NCBI RefSeq assembly: GCF_018455725.1
Contig: NZ_JAHCLR010000030.1
Location: forward strand, 1-61,460
Origin: Mycolicibacter acidiphilus
GTDB taxonomy: Bacteria > Actinomycetota > Actinomycetes > Mycobacteriales > Mycobacteriaceae
Direction: 5' to 3'
DNA: 61,460 bases
The notes beneath the pieces were generated by a model. The model did not search any database, had not been told where the DNA came from, and saw only the letters and a program-made list of their open reading frames with translations. Positions 43,739 to 52,299 of the stretch are shown here, piece after piece (the stretch's first letter is position 1; each line of letters begins with the position of its first letter). The position numbers and the translations under genes were made by a program.

Positions 43739-43779
43739 CGGAATGCACGAACCGGACAGCTATTTGATGCCTTCGGACA
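43739..43779 (-). promoter_or_regulatory. 41-bp AraC-type element, copy 2
   Basis: The same element as at 38442-38482, again ending exactly 31 bp upstream of the start codon (P450, 43708). Only the 5 bases between the outer TGTCCGA and TCAAATAGC differ. Identical distance to both genes indicates a common activator and promoter architecture. Confidence 0.75.
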
Positions 43780-43786
43780 GTCGGTG

Positions 43787-44596
43787 TCAGCCTTTGAAGT
43801 ACACGACCTGGTGGCTGGTGGCCAGCAGGTGCCCGGTGCGGCTCCACACCTGGGCACTCTGGTCGAAGTAACCCGCGGAGAACCGGTTGGCGTGCGCGGT
43901 CCCGAGCACGTAGTCGGCGCCGACGCCGTCGAGTTGGCCCCGGTCGACGTGGAAGTAACTGGTCAGCGAGATGGTCCCGGCGGGCAGGAATCCGCCGCGG
44001 CGCAGGAACACCCGCGGGTAGAACATGTCGCACAGCGCCGACAGCGCCGGGTAGTCGATCTGCCGGCCGGCGGCGTCGCGGATCCACATCGTCGTCGTCG
44101 ACGAGGAACTGGCCTGGCCGTCCGACGGCACCGGCCCCTCGACGAACCGCATGTCGTAGCGCTCGGGCCACACGATCCCCTCGGCCAGTCCCATCGGGGT
44201 GATGGTCTGCGGATCGGCCACGGGCGGCATCGCCGGTTCGGTGTCCGCCCAACTCTCCCGTCGGACGGCGAATACGGCGGTGGCGGTGGTCTTCACGTCC
44301 CCAGCCTGGCTGAGCTCCATGGTCCAGTGCTGGTTGGTGCGGTTGGTTCGGGCGGGTTTCACCGCGACCTCGAAGTCGCCGTCGACGATCGGGGCGGCGA
44401 AGTTCACCGTGAACGCCAGCGGATCACCGAGCCGGTCCGGCTGCACCTCGACGGCGTGCAGCAGCACGGCCGCGGTGATGCCGCCGAACGGTCCGACCAT
44501 GTTCGCCCACTCCGGGCGGGTCCGTCCGCGCAATCTGCCGGGCTCGACGGGTTGCAGGTCGATGGCGGCGTCGAACGGATGCGCTGGGTTGCTCAC
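43787..44596 (-). CDS. Acyl-CoA thioesterase (double hotdog)
   Basis: A 269-residue protein. MVGPFGGITAAVLLHAVE (about residues 33-50) is the typical first hotdog helix of TesB/PF13622-like thioesterases, and the second hotdog domain has SYFHVDRGQLDGVGADYVLGTAHANRFSAGYFDQSAQVWSRTG-type sequence, read in parts. GTG 44596 is preferred because upstream residues are low-complexity. It hydrolyses acyl-CoA. It follows the SDR by 55 bp on the same strand and is probably the last gene of the beta-oxidation-type operon. Confidence 0.8.
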   Translation of the reverse strand: MSNPAHPFDAAIDLQPVEPGRLRGRTRPEWANMVGPFGGITAAVLLHAVEVQPDRLGDPLAFTVNFAAPIVDGDFEVAVKPARTNRTNQHWTMELSQAGDVKTTATAVFAVRRESWADTEPAMPPVADPQTITPMGLAEGIVWPERYDMRFVEGPVPSDGQASSSSTTTMWIRDAAGRQIDYPALSALCDMFYPRVFLRRGGFLPAGTISLTSYFHVDRGQLDGVGADYVLGTAHANRFSAGYFDQSAQVWSRTGHLLATSHQVVYFKG

Positions 44597-44651
44597 CCCG
44601 CAATCATCACCCGGCCGGTGGTGCCTTTGACCACGTGGGTGCCGGGCAGCG

Positions 44652-45512
44652 TCATCGGCTCTGCGCGTCGATCCGACGGTGGTAGGTGTCGCGGGCGGCC
44701 GCGTCGACGTTGACGAAGACGGTGTCGAATCCGGCCGCATGCGAGATCGCGTACCGAGCGCGCGCCGGAATCAGCGTCATCGTCTTGATCATTCCGCCCA
44801 ACGCCCTCGGCACCGTGACCTTCACCCGGTCACCGGCGGCCGCGGCCACGATGGCGGCGGCCACCTTCTCCGGGTCCACCTCGCCGATCGGGCGCAGCCA
44901 GTCCGGTGTGCTGTGCCCGGCCGACAGTTCGGTGCGCACGATGCCCGGCAGCACCGCGGTGACACCGATGCCTGCCGCGGCGAGTTCCAGGTGCAGGGTC
45001 TCGGAGAACCCGACCACCGCGTGTTTGGTGGCGCAGTAGGTCGCCAGCCCCGGGTGCGGGCTGACCCCGGCCAGTGATGCGACGTTGACGATCTGGCCGC
45101 CGCGGCCGGCAAACCTGCGGGCGGCCAGTTTGGAGCCGGTCAGCACACCGACCAGGTTGATCGCCACCATCCGGTCGGTGGCCGCGTCGGTCTCCTCGGT
45201 GAAGGCGCCGGTCGGCATGATCCCGGCGTTGTTCACCAGCACGTCCAATGGACCCAGCCGGGTCTCCGTCTCGTCGAGAAACGCCGCGAAACTTGCCCGG
45301 TCGGTGACGTCGAGTCGCAGTCCGGTCACCTCGCCGCCGGTCGTCTCGGCGAGTTCGGCGGCGGTCTTCTCCACCAGGTCGGCGTCGACGTCACCGAGCG
45401 CGACGCGAGCTCCGGCCCGCAGAAACGCCTCCCCCGTCGCCCGGCCGATGCCGCGCGCACCACCGGTGATCGCCACCGTCCTACCTCGAACATCCCTGCG
45501 CTGCTTGCTCAT
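44652..45512 (-). CDS. Short-chain dehydrogenase/reductase
   Basis: A 286-residue SDR with TGGARGIG (about 16-23), NNAGIMPTG and catalytic YCATK. The C-terminus is basic and may associate with membrane or a partner. It lies 6 bp downstream of the acyl-CoA dehydrogenase and belongs to its operon. It probably acts on a hydroxy or keto group of the same substrate. Confidence 0.87.
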   Translation of the reverse strand: MSKQRRDVRGRTVAITGGARGIGRATGEAFLRAGARVALGDVDADLVEKTAAELAETTGGEVTGLRLDVTDRASFAAFLDETETRLGPLDVLVNNAGIMPTGAFTEETDAATDRMVAINLVGVLTGSKLAARRFAGRGGQIVNVASLAGVSPHPGLATYCATKHAVVGFSETLHLELAAAGIGVTAVLPGIVRTELSAGHSTPDWLRPIGEVDPEKVAAAIVAAAAGDRVKVTVPRALGGMIKTMTLIPARARYAISHAAGFDTVFVNVDAAARDTYHRRIDAQSR

Positions 45513-45518
45513 CGCCCT

Positions 45519-46772
45519 CTACCCCAGCAGTCCCTTGGCGATGTGGGTGACCTGAACCTCGTTGCTGCCGGCGTAGATCATCAGCGATTTCGCGTCCCGG
45601 GCCAGCTGTTCCACCCGGTACTCGGTCATGTAGCCGTTGCCACCGAACAGTTGCACCGCCTCCATCGCCACCTCGGTGGCAACCTCCGAAGAGTAGAGCT
45701 TGATCGCCGACGCCTCGGCCAGTGTCGGAGTCTTGCCCCGCTTGGCCTTCTCCAGCGTCTGGAACACCATGTTCTGCACGTTGATCCGGGCCACCTCCAT
45801 CTTGGCCAGTTTGAGCTGGATCAGCTGGAACTGGCCGATGTTCTGCCCCCACAGGGTGCGGGTCTTGGCGTAGTCGATGCAGAGCCGGTGGCATTCGTTG
45901 ATGATGCCCAGCGCCAACGCGGCCACCCCGACCCGTTCGGCGACGAAGTTGGCCCGGGCGCTGTCCCGGCCGTCACCGCCCCGATGCTCCTCGGTCTCGC
46001 CGAGCAGTCGATCCGGTTCCAGCCGCACATCGTCGAAGAACAGTTCCCCGGTCGGCGACGAGTGCATGCCCATCTTCTTGAACGGTTTGCCCTGGGTCAG
46101 TCCCGGCATGCCGGCGTCGAGGACGAACGTGAGGACCTTGCGGGCACGCGGATCGGTGCCGTTTTGCTCGTCGAGCTTCGCGTAGACGACGATGGTGTCC
46201 GCGTACGGGCCGTTGGTGATGAACGTCTTCTGGCCGTTGAGGATGTAGCCGCCCGTCCCGTCTGCGGCACGCCGGACATAGGTTTTCATCCCGCCGAAGG
46301 CGTCCGACCCGGAATCCGGCTCGGTGATCGCCCACGCGGCGACCTTGTTCAGCGTGACCAGATCCGGCAGCCATCGTTCCTGCTGGGCGAGGGTGCCGCG
46401 GCTCATGATGGTGGCGGCGCCAAGCCCCAGACTGACGCCGAGCGCGGCCACCATACCCAGGCTGACGCCGGCCAGTTCGCTGACCAGGATCAACCCCATC
46501 GACGCCTGCGCACCGAGATCGCCGAATCCGCCGCTGTCCCCGGATGATTCGGTTGCCTCCCCGGACTGCCGGGCACGCTGCTTGTCCAGCCGGGTCTTGA
46601 TGGCTTCGGCGGCCAGGACATCGATGCCAAAGTCGGCGAAGAGTTTCCGCAGGATCGGATACGGCGGCAGCTCACCACTCTCCAACGCGTCGATGTTGGG
46701 CCGGATCTCCCGGTCGATGAACTCCCGGACGCTGTCACGGATCAGCTCATCGGTGTCGGACCACTCGATCAT
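45519..46772 (-). CDS. Acyl-CoA dehydrogenase, helix-G base type
   Basis: A 417-residue enzyme with AITEPDSGSDAFGGMKT, GQKTFITNG and LFGGNGYMTEYRVEQL. The standard C-terminal catalytic Glu is replaced (IYAGSNEVQ in place of IYEGTNQIQ); Glu in NFVAERVGVAALA occupies the alternative position. It may correspond to the FadE21 position near sirR and ltp1 in M. tuberculosis, from memory. ATG 46772 overlaps the stop of the upstream SDR (ATGA). Confidence 0.9.
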   Translation of the reverse strand: MIEWSDTDELIRDSVREFIDREIRPNIDALESGELPPYPILRKLFADFGIDVLAAEAIKTRLDKQRARQSGEATESSGDSGGFGDLGAQASMGLILVSELAGVSLGMVAALGVSLGLGAATIMSRGTLAQQERWLPDLVTLNKVAAWAITEPDSGSDAFGGMKTYVRRAADGTGGYILNGQKTFITNGPYADTIVVYAKLDEQNGTDPRARKVLTFVLDAGMPGLTQGKPFKKMGMHSSPTGELFFDDVRLEPDRLLGETEEHRGGDGRDSARANFVAERVGVAALALGIINECHRLCIDYAKTRTLWGQNIGQFQLIQLKLAKMEVARINVQNMVFQTLEKAKRGKTPTLAEASAIKLYSSEVATEVAMEAVQLFGGNGYMTEYRVEQLARDAKSLMIYAGSNEVQVTHIAKGLLG

Positions 46773-47635
46773 GGCAGCCTCGCCGCGATGTCGTCGATCT
46801 CCCACAGGCCGTCGGTCTCGATGGTCTCGACGTCATGCCAGCCCGCCAGCTTCGAGATGGCCCCGCCCTGCACCGCGTAGACCGTGCCGGTGACCGGGCA
46901 TTTCTCGGTCGCCAGGTAGGCCACCAGCGGGGAGATATTGGCGGGCGCGAACAGATCCAACCCACCGTCATCCGGTTCGGCCATCAGCGCACCCATCCCC
47001 GGAGTCGCCAAGGTGAGCCGGGTGCGGGCGATCGGCGCGATCGCGTTGACCCGCACGCCGTAGCGTTCCAGTTCGTCCGCGGCGACCAGGGTGAGCGCGG
47101 CGATACCCGCCTTGGCCGCACCGTAGTTGGCCTGACCGGCATTGGGCACCGTCGTGCCCGACGCCGACGCGGTGTTGATCACCGCCGAGTTGGGCTGATC
47201 ACCGGCCTTGGACTGCGTCTTCCAGTACGCCGCGGCGTGGTGCAGCGTCGCGAAGTGCCCCTTGAGGTGCACGTTGATCACCGCGTCCCACTGGGATTCC
47301 GCCATCCCGGGGATGAAGGCGTCACGCAGAATGCCGGCGTTGTTGACCAGCACGTCGAGCCGGCCGAATTCGTCGATGGCTTGCTGCACCAAGCTTTTGG
47401 CGCCCGCCCAGTCGGCGATGCTGTCGGTGTTGGCGACCGCTTTACCGCCGGCGGCGATGATCTCGTCGACGACCTGCTGTGCGGGTCCGGTGTCGGAGCC
47501 CTCGCCGGAGTTGCTGCCGCCCAGGTCGTTGACGACGACGGCGGCACCCTCGCGGGCGAACAGCAGTGCGTGTTCGCGGCCGATGCCACGGCCGGCACCG
47601 GTGATGACGGCGACCCGTCCCTCCAACGCACCCAT
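46769..47635 (-). CDS. SDR, 3-hydroxyacyl-CoA dehydrogenase-like
   Basis: A 288-residue SDR of the multifunctional-enzyme type: TGAGRGIGREHALLFAREGAAVVVNDLGG, NNAGILRD and catalytic NYGAAK. The DLGGS segment and LKGHFATLHHAAAYW are typical of hydroxyacyl-CoA dehydrogenase domains of peroxisomal-like MFE-2. Its start touches the stop of the MaoC gene, and its stop overlaps the acyl-CoA dehydrogenase. The MaoC-SDR pair together equals an MFE-2 split in two. Confidence 0.9.
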   Translation of the reverse strand: MGALEGRVAVITGAGRGIGREHALLFAREGAAVVVNDLGGSNSGEGSDTGPAQQVVDEIIAAGGKAVANTDSIADWAGAKSLVQQAIDEFGRLDVLVNNAGILRDAFIPGMAESQWDAVINVHLKGHFATLHHAAAYWKTQSKAGDQPNSAVINTASASGTTVPNAGQANYGAAKAGIAALTLVAADELERYGVRVNAIAPIARTRLTLATPGMGALMAEPDDGGLDLFAPANISPLVAYLATEKCPVTGTVYAVQGGAISKLAGWHDVETIETDGLWEIDDIAARLP

Positions 47636-48505
47636 CTAGGACTCCTCACTGATCTCGGCCAGGCCATCGGTGATGGCGAATTCATCACCCCGGGCGGTTT
47701 CGAAGGCGTATCGGGTGACGCCGTCGGCTGTCCCCGCCTTCCAGATGCGGGTCTCCAGGTCGTCGCCGGGGAGCACCATCTTGGAGAAGCGCACCGCAAA
47801 TCGCTTGAGCCGGGACACATCTGACCCGGCGACCTCGGTGAGCACCGCCCACGAGGTGAACGCCATCGTGCACAGGCCGTGCACGATGATCCCCGGCAGG
47901 CCGGCTGATCTGGCGACCTCCTCGTCGAGGTGGATCGGCATCGGGTCACCGGATGCCGGTGCGTAGCGGAACGTCTGGTCGGCGTCCACGTGCTGGGTCA
48001 CCTTGGCCACCGGGGCTGTGTCGTGCAGGGCGGGGTCGAACTTGTGCTCGGGGCTGAGCTCACCGACTGCCTTGCCGGCGTTGAAGCCACGCACGAAGCA
48101 GGTGACGTACTGCTCGTTGACCAGTTCGCCGTCTTGCGCGCGGCACTCCACCAGCATCGCCGCCCGAGTGCCCTTCTCCAGTCCCTCGTAGCCGATCATC
48201 TTGGCCCGCGACACCAACTTGTCACCCGGCCGGATCGGACGGTGGAAGTGGAAGTCCTGCTCGCCGTGCACGATCCGCGGAACCAGTTCGATCGGCATCA
48301 CCTCCACCGCCGGGATCAGCATCGATTCGAACACCGGCACGATGCCGAACACCGGCGGTGCCACGTCGCCGGCCAGATGCGCCGGGATCGGGTCATTGGT
48401 GGCTTTCGCGTACTCGACGATCCGTTCCCGGGTGACGTCGAAGTGGTCTTCGTCGGACCACTTGTTCAAACCGGAGTCATCGAATTCCGGTGTCTCATCC
48501 GACAT
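47636..48505 (-). CDS. MaoC-family enoyl-CoA hydratase (double hotdog)
   Basis: A 289-residue protein: an N-terminal MaoC-N half and a C-terminal hydratase half with YAPASGDPMPIHLDEEVARS then GLPGIIVHGL, the Asp/His hydratase-2 motif. It would hydrate a 2-enoyl-CoA to the (R)-3-hydroxyacyl-CoA used by the next SDR. ATG 48505 is preferred; further upstream residues overlap the SRPBCC gene out of character. Spacing is 1 bp to the SRPBCC stop and 0 bp to the SDR start. Confidence 0.9.
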   Translation of the reverse strand: MSDETPEFDDSGLNKWSDEDHFDVTRERIVEYAKATNDPIPAHLAGDVAPPVFGIVPVFESMLIPAVEVMPIELVPRIVHGEQDFHFHRPIRPGDKLVSRAKMIGYEGLEKGTRAAMLVECRAQDGELVNEQYVTCFVRGFNAGKAVGELSPEHKFDPALHDTAPVAKVTQHVDADQTFRYAPASGDPMPIHLDEEVARSAGLPGIIVHGLCTMAFTSWAVLTEVAGSDVSRLKRFAVRFSKMVLPGDDLETRIWKAGTADGVTRYAFETARGDEFAITDGLAEISEES

Positions 48506-48506
48506 G

Positions 48507-48947
48507 TCAGGCCGCCGCCGCAGCCAGCGCCTCAAGCTGCGCCAGGGTCTTGTCGAGTTGCTTGGCGCCGTCCTTCTCCACGGCCTTGGCCAGGGCGCCC
48601 TTGACCAGCGCCCCCTCGAAATCGCCGGCCACGCTGAACTCCGATCCGTCACCGGACGGGGTCACGGTGAAGTTGAATTCGCATTTGACGCCGGCCATTC
48701 CGGTGCCCGACAGTGTGAGGCTGTGCGGCGCCTGCACCTGTTCGACCTTCCACTCGATCTTGTTGGCCATGCCGAGCATCATGATCTTGGCGACCAGCGT
48801 CGCGCCGGGCTCCAGAGTGGCCGGCGGCTCCTCCATCCAGCGTTCGTGGATGGTGAACCAATCCCCCCAGGTCGACGGGTCGGCGACGGTCGCCCACAGT
48901 GCGTCCGGGCTGACCGACAGTTGCTTGGTGGCTTCGATGTGTCCCAT
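48507..48947 (-). CDS. SRPBCC-fold protein, Rv0910-like, in beta-oxidation operon
   Basis: A 146-residue START-like protein with IEATKQLSVSPDALWATVADPSTWGDWF at the N-terminus and a long Ala/Lys-rich final helix. It resembles the SRPBCC protein at 39569-40000. It is preceded by AAGGAGG and placed between the thiolase and MaoC genes; a carrier or chaperone role for a hydrophobic intermediate is possible. A toxin role, known for one member of the wider family, is less likely inside a metabolic operon. Confidence 0.78.
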   Translation of the reverse strand: MGHIEATKQLSVSPDALWATVADPSTWGDWFTIHERWMEEPPATLEPGATLVAKIMMLGMANKIEWKVEQVQAPHSLTLSGTGMAGVKCEFNFTVTPSGDGSEFSVAGDFEGALVKGALAKAVEKDGAKQLDKTLAQLEALAAAAA

Positions 48948-48980
48948 GGTCGTGCCTCCTTGATTTTCGTTGGTTGGTTC

Positions 48981-50198
48981 TCAGCGCTCGGCGCGCTGGT
49001 AGGCGGTGACGACGGCGGCGCCGCCGAGTCCGATGTTGTGCTGCAGGGCGGCGGTGACGTTGTCCACCTGACGCTTGTCGGCGGCACCGCGCAACTGCCA
49101 CGTCAGCTCCGAGCACTGCGCCAACCCGGTGGCGCCCAGCGGGTGACCCTTGGAGATCAGCCCACCGGACGGGTTGACCACCCAGCGTCCGCCGTAGGTG
49201 GTGTCGCCGTCGTCGATCAGCTTGTGCGCCTCGCCCTCACCGCACAGGCCCAGCGCCTCATAGAGCAGCAACTCGTTGGCGGAGAAGCAGTCGTGCAGTT
49301 CGATCACCTGGAAATCTTCGGGCCCGAGCCCGGCCTGGTCGTAGACCCGTTGGGCGGCCTGGACGTTCATGTCGTAGCCGATGATGCTTTTGCAGGTGCC
49401 GTCGAAGGTGGAGGCGAAGTCGGTGGTCATCGCCTGCCCGACGATCTCCACTGCCTGCCCTGCCAGGCCGTGCTTGTCGACGAAGTCCTCACTGGCCAGG
49501 ATCGCCGCGCCCGAGCCGTCCGAAGTCGGCGAGCACTGCAGCTTGGTCAGCGGGTCGTAGATCATCCGCGAGCCCAGGATGTCCTCCAGGGAGTACTCGT
49601 CCTGGAACTGCGCATACGGGTTGTTCACCGAGTGCTTGTGGTTCTTGTAGCCGATCTTGGCGAAATGCTCTGCGGTGGAGCCGTATTGCTTCATATGCTC
49701 GCGGCCGGCGGCGCCGAACATCCACGGTGCCACCGGGAACAGCACCTCGGAGATCTCCGCCAAGGCCAGCACGTGCTTCTCCATCGGCTGGGCGCGGTCG
49801 TCGTAGGTGGACTCCAGCGAACCGGGCTTCATTTTCTCGAAGCCCAGCGCGATGGTGCAGTCGGCCAGCCCGCCGCGGATCGCCTGCGCGGCGAGGTACA
49901 GCGCGGTGGACCCGGTCGAGCAGTTGTTGTTGACGTTGACGATCGGGATGCCGGTCATGCCCAGCTCGTACAAAGCGCGCTGCCCGGAGGTGGATTCGCC
50001 GTACACGTAGCCGACGTAGCCCTGCTCCACCTCGGTGAAGTCGATACCCGCGTCGGCCACCGCCTTGGTGCCGGATTCGCGGGCCATGTCCGGGTAGTCC
50101 CACGCCGTGCCGTCGTCGTTGACCCGTCGGCCGGGCTTCTCGAACTTCGTCATGCCGACGCCGACGACGTAGACCTTGTTGGCGGCCTTGTTTGACAT
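48981..50198 (-). CDS. ltp1: Thiolase-like lipid-transfer protein (Ltp1-like)
   Basis: A 405-residue thiolase-fold protein of the SCP2-thiolase/Ltp group. The nucleophile is probably Cys93 in [11 protein letters not shown], and the C-terminus has [15 protein letters not shown]. Ltp proteins act as thiolases or aldolases in steroid and branched-chain breakdown. M. tuberculosis ltp1 (Rv2790c) is in the same area, so the symbol is by position and similarity. ATG 50198 follows GAAGGGAA. It is the first gene of the operon, downstream of an operator-like repeat at 50236-50257. Confidence 0.87.
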   Translation of the reverse strand: MSNKAANKVYVVGVGMTKFEKPGRRVNDDGTAWDYPDMARESGTKAVADAGIDFTEVEQGYVGYVYGESTSGQRALYELGMTGIPIVNVNNNCSTGSTALYLAAQAIRGGLADCTIALGFEKMKPGSLESTYDDRAQPMEKHVLALAEISEVLFPVAPWMFGAAGREHMKQYGSTAEHFAKIGYKNHKHSVNNPYAQFQDEYSLEDILGSRMIYDPLTKLQCSPTSDGSGAAILASEDFVDKHGLAGQAVEIVGQAMTTDFASTFDGTCKSIIGYDMNVQAAQRVYDQAGLGPEDFQVIELHDCFSANELLLYEALGLCGEGEAHKLIDDGDTTYGGRWVVNPSGGLISKGHPLGATGLAQCSELTWQLRGAADKRQVDNVTAALQHNIGLGGAAVVTAYQRAER

Positions 50199-50235
50199 CG
50201 CGTTCCCTTCATCGGGTTGTTCACCGTGAGTCAAA

Positions 50236-50257
50236 ACATACACACGTGATTGTATGT
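50236..50257. promoter_or_regulatory. TetR operator ACATACA-N8-TGTATGT, operon site
   Basis: Perfect 7-bp inverted arms with an 8-bp spacer lie 38 bp upstream of the ltp1-like start. The copy at 51083-51104, upstream of the adjacent tetR, has the same arm length and spacer and matches at A..TACA/TGTA..T. A shared operator for the TetR is likely. Confidence 0.72.
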
Positions 50258-50308
50258 GAACAAGAGGGTTGACGACGGACGCAACAGTGTGCGGGAGATG
50301 CCGAGCGT

Positions 50309-50350
50309 GAGGTCGGGTTCACCGTCGAGCGCGAGCGTGAACCCGACTTC
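50309..50350 (-). terminator. tetR 3' hairpin, 14-bp stem
   Basis: The arms GAGGTCGGGTTCAC (50309-50322) and GTGAACCCGACTTC (50337-50350) pair over 14 bp with a single G-T pair and a 14-base loop. It lies 32 bp beyond the tetR stop and upstream of the ltp1 operator, so it may separate the two transcripts. Confidence 0.6.
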
Positions 50351-50381
50351 ACGTTCGGCGCGGGGTTGCCGGGAGCGGCAC

Positions 50382-51017
50382 TCAGCCCAGGGCGGGCAAC
50401 GCGGCAGCGAGGACGGCACGCAGATCCGTGCAGGCGCGCTCCCAGCGGCGACGCGCCCGTTCGGCATCGTGGTCGACGAAGCTCGCGACCAGGATTCCGC
50501 GCAGCGCATCCATCGCCGTATACGCCATGTTGCGCAGTTCCTTCTGCGCCGGATGCCCGGGAAGCAACTGCGCGATCGCCGCGATCAGTGCACTGTTGAC
50601 AACCGGCTCCACCCGCTGGATCTGCTGAGCCAGGACCGGATCGGTACGGGCGGCGATCCAGAGTTCAATGGTCGCAACGAATAACGGCCCCTGGTGGACC
50701 TCCCACATGAAGTCCAGCACCGTTGAGATCGGATCCGGGCTGTCCGTCAGCCGGCCGAGCTCGCGGATCGCGGCCTGGGCGCGTTGCTGAGCCAGATGCT
50801 CGATGGCTGCGACGACCAGATCTTCCTTCGACTTGAAATGGTGAATCTGCGCACCCCGGGTGACCCCGGCGAGTTCGGCGATCCGCGGCGTGGTCGTTCC
50901 GGCATAGCCGTAAGAGACCAGGCACTCGACAGTGGCATCAAGCAACCGCTCCCGCATCGCGGCGCTGCGCTCGGCCTGGGTGCGTCGCGCGCGTTGCTCG
51001 TCGACGCCGCTCACCAT
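50382..51017 (-). CDS. TetR-family regulator of the ltp1 operon
   Basis: A 211-residue regulator. The DNA-binding domain is TTTPRIAELAGVTRGAQIHHFKSKEDLVVAAIEHLA (about residues 40-75); 'RGAQIHHF' in the recognition helix is typical of one lipid-related TetR group. ATG 51017 with GGAGGGG is chosen over an upstream start at 51050. Paired sites upstream of itself and of the ltp1 operon suggest it controls both. Confidence 0.87.
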   Translation of the reverse strand: MVSGVDEQRARRTQAERSAAMRERLLDATVECLVSYGYAGTTTPRIAELAGVTRGAQIHHFKSKEDLVVAAIEHLAQQRAQAAIRELGRLTDSPDPISTVLDFMWEVHQGPLFVATIELWIAARTDPVLAQQIQRVEPVVNSALIAAIAQLLPGHPAQKELRNMAYTAMDALRGILVASFVDHDAERARRRWERACTDLRAVLAAALPALG

Positions 51018-51082
51018 CGCCGTCCCCCTCCGCCACGCTTCGGCGTCCAACGATACCGAGCGATCACAGTTTGATCAGCAAT

Positions 51083-51104
51083 ACCTACAATCTTGCATGT
51101 ATCT
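51083..51104. promoter_or_regulatory. TetR operator ACCTACA-N8-TGTATCT, autoregulatory site
   Basis: Imperfect 7-bp arms (A, then TACA, matched by TGTA, then T) with an 8-bp spacer lie 66 bp upstream of the TetR start. It is a weaker version of the site at 50236-50257, as expected for autoregulation. Confidence 0.5.
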
Positions 51105-51128
51105 GGGATGTCATCTCGACACATGGCG

Positions 51129-51386
51129 TCAACGCAGCGCATCGATCGATCCGTGCTCGGTCATCGCTTCGGCAACGGCGGCGTTGGACATCAGATCCAC
51201 GTCGGGCCGGAGCCATCCCCTACCGATCGGACGTACCGCATAGCGGCGAGCTGGTTGCGCGATGTCCGGTTGCAGTCCCCGGCGCACTGCGTCTTCCAGG
51301 ACGGCGGCCACGGCTCGCCCGGATCGGGCCACTGAGGCCTTCACCTCTTTATAGAGGTCGTCGTCCATGCGGATCGTGATGCGCAT
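51129..51386 (-). CDS. Ribbon-helix-helix antitoxin-like protein without toxin partner
   Basis: An 85-residue protein: MRITIRMDDDLYKEVKASVARSGRAVAAVLEDAVRRGL is a ribbon-helix-helix DNA-binding domain of the VapB/CopG type, and the C-terminal half with LRPDVDLMSNAAVAEAMTEHG could be a toxin-binding tail. The next gene downstream is the TetR, so no vapC-like toxin follows (only about 110 bp). It is either an orphan antitoxin or a small free-standing regulator. It is 19 bp downstream of truB. Confidence 0.7.
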   Translation of the reverse strand: MRITIRMDDDLYKEVKASVARSGRAVAAVLEDAVRRGLQPDIAQPARRYAVRPIGRGWLRPDVDLMSNAAVAEAMTEHGSIDALR

Positions 51387-51405
51387 AGCTACATCTTAAA
51401 GACGC

Positions 51406-52299
51406 TCACAGCGTCGCTGGCCGGATCACCACGACCGACTTGGTACGCCGCCCGGAGTCTTCCAGCAGCGCGATGACCCGGTCGTCAGAGTCAGTGGCCG
51501 CGTAGATCCCGCTGATGCCGGCCGACCCCAGTGGCCGGCCGTGCCCGACGTCGACCGCCTCTTCCGCTCTCAAGTCCCGACGGGGAAACGTCTGCAAGCA
51601 GGCCTCATCGAGGGTGTAGCTCAACGCCGCGGCCTCGGCTAGATCGTCGAGGGTGCGGGCCTGGTCCAGCCCGAACCGCCCGGCTGCGGTGCGGCGCAAC
51701 GCGGTCAGGTGACCGCCGACCCCCAGTGCGTCGCCGAGGTCACGGGCCAGCGCTCGGATGTAGGTGCCCGCCGAGCAGTCCACCTCGACGTCGACGTCGA
51801 TCAGGTCACCGGTTCGGCGCACCGCCAGCACGTCGAACCGCTCGATGCGCACCGGGCGGGCTTTCAGCTCGACGGTCTCGCCGTCGCGCACCATCTGATA
51901 GGCGCGTTTGCCGGCGACCTTGATCGCGCTGACCGCCGACGGCACCTGCTCGATGTCGCCGCGCAGCGGTGCGATCGCGGACTCGATCTGCTCGTCACTC
52001 AGGTGGGCTGCCGAAACCGTCTGCAGCATTTCGCCTTCGGCGTCCTCGGTGGTAGTGGTCTGGCCCAGCCGGATCGTGGCGGCGTAGGTCTTCGTGGAGG
52101 TGGTCAGCAGCCCGAGGATCTTGGTGGCCCGGTCAATGCCGATCACCAGCACCCCGGTGGCCATCGGGTCCAGGGTGCCGGCGTGGCCGACCTTGCGGGT
52201 GCCGAAGATCCGTCGGCAGCGCCCGACCACGTCGTGGCTGGTCATCCCGGCCGGCTTGTCGACGATCACCAGCCCGGCCGGAACCGTAACCGCTTTCAC
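51406..52299 (-). CDS. truB: tRNA pseudouridine-55 synthase
   Basis: A 297-residue enzyme (M. tuberculosis 298) that makes pseudouridine 55 in the T-loop of tRNA. The N-terminus has [15 protein letters not shown] and the catalytic [14 protein letters not shown] with the nucleophilic Asp; the C-terminal PUA-like part is present. GTG 52299 overlaps the pptT stop (GTGA), as in the conserved truB-pptT order. Confidence 0.97.
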   Translation of the reverse strand: MKAVTVPAGLVIVDKPAGMTSHDVVGRCRRIFGTRKVGHAGTLDPMATGVLVIGIDRATKILGLLTTSTKTYAATIRLGQTTTTEDAEGEMLQTVSAAHLSDEQIESAIAPLRGDIEQVPSAVSAIKVAGKRAYQMVRDGETVELKARPVRIERFDVLAVRRTGDLIDVDVEVDCSAGTYIRALARDLGDALGVGGHLTALRRTAAGRFGLDQARTLDDLAEAAALSYTLDEACLQTFPRRDLRAEEAVDVGHGRPLGSAGISGIYAATDSDDRVIALLEDSGRRTKSVVVIRPATL

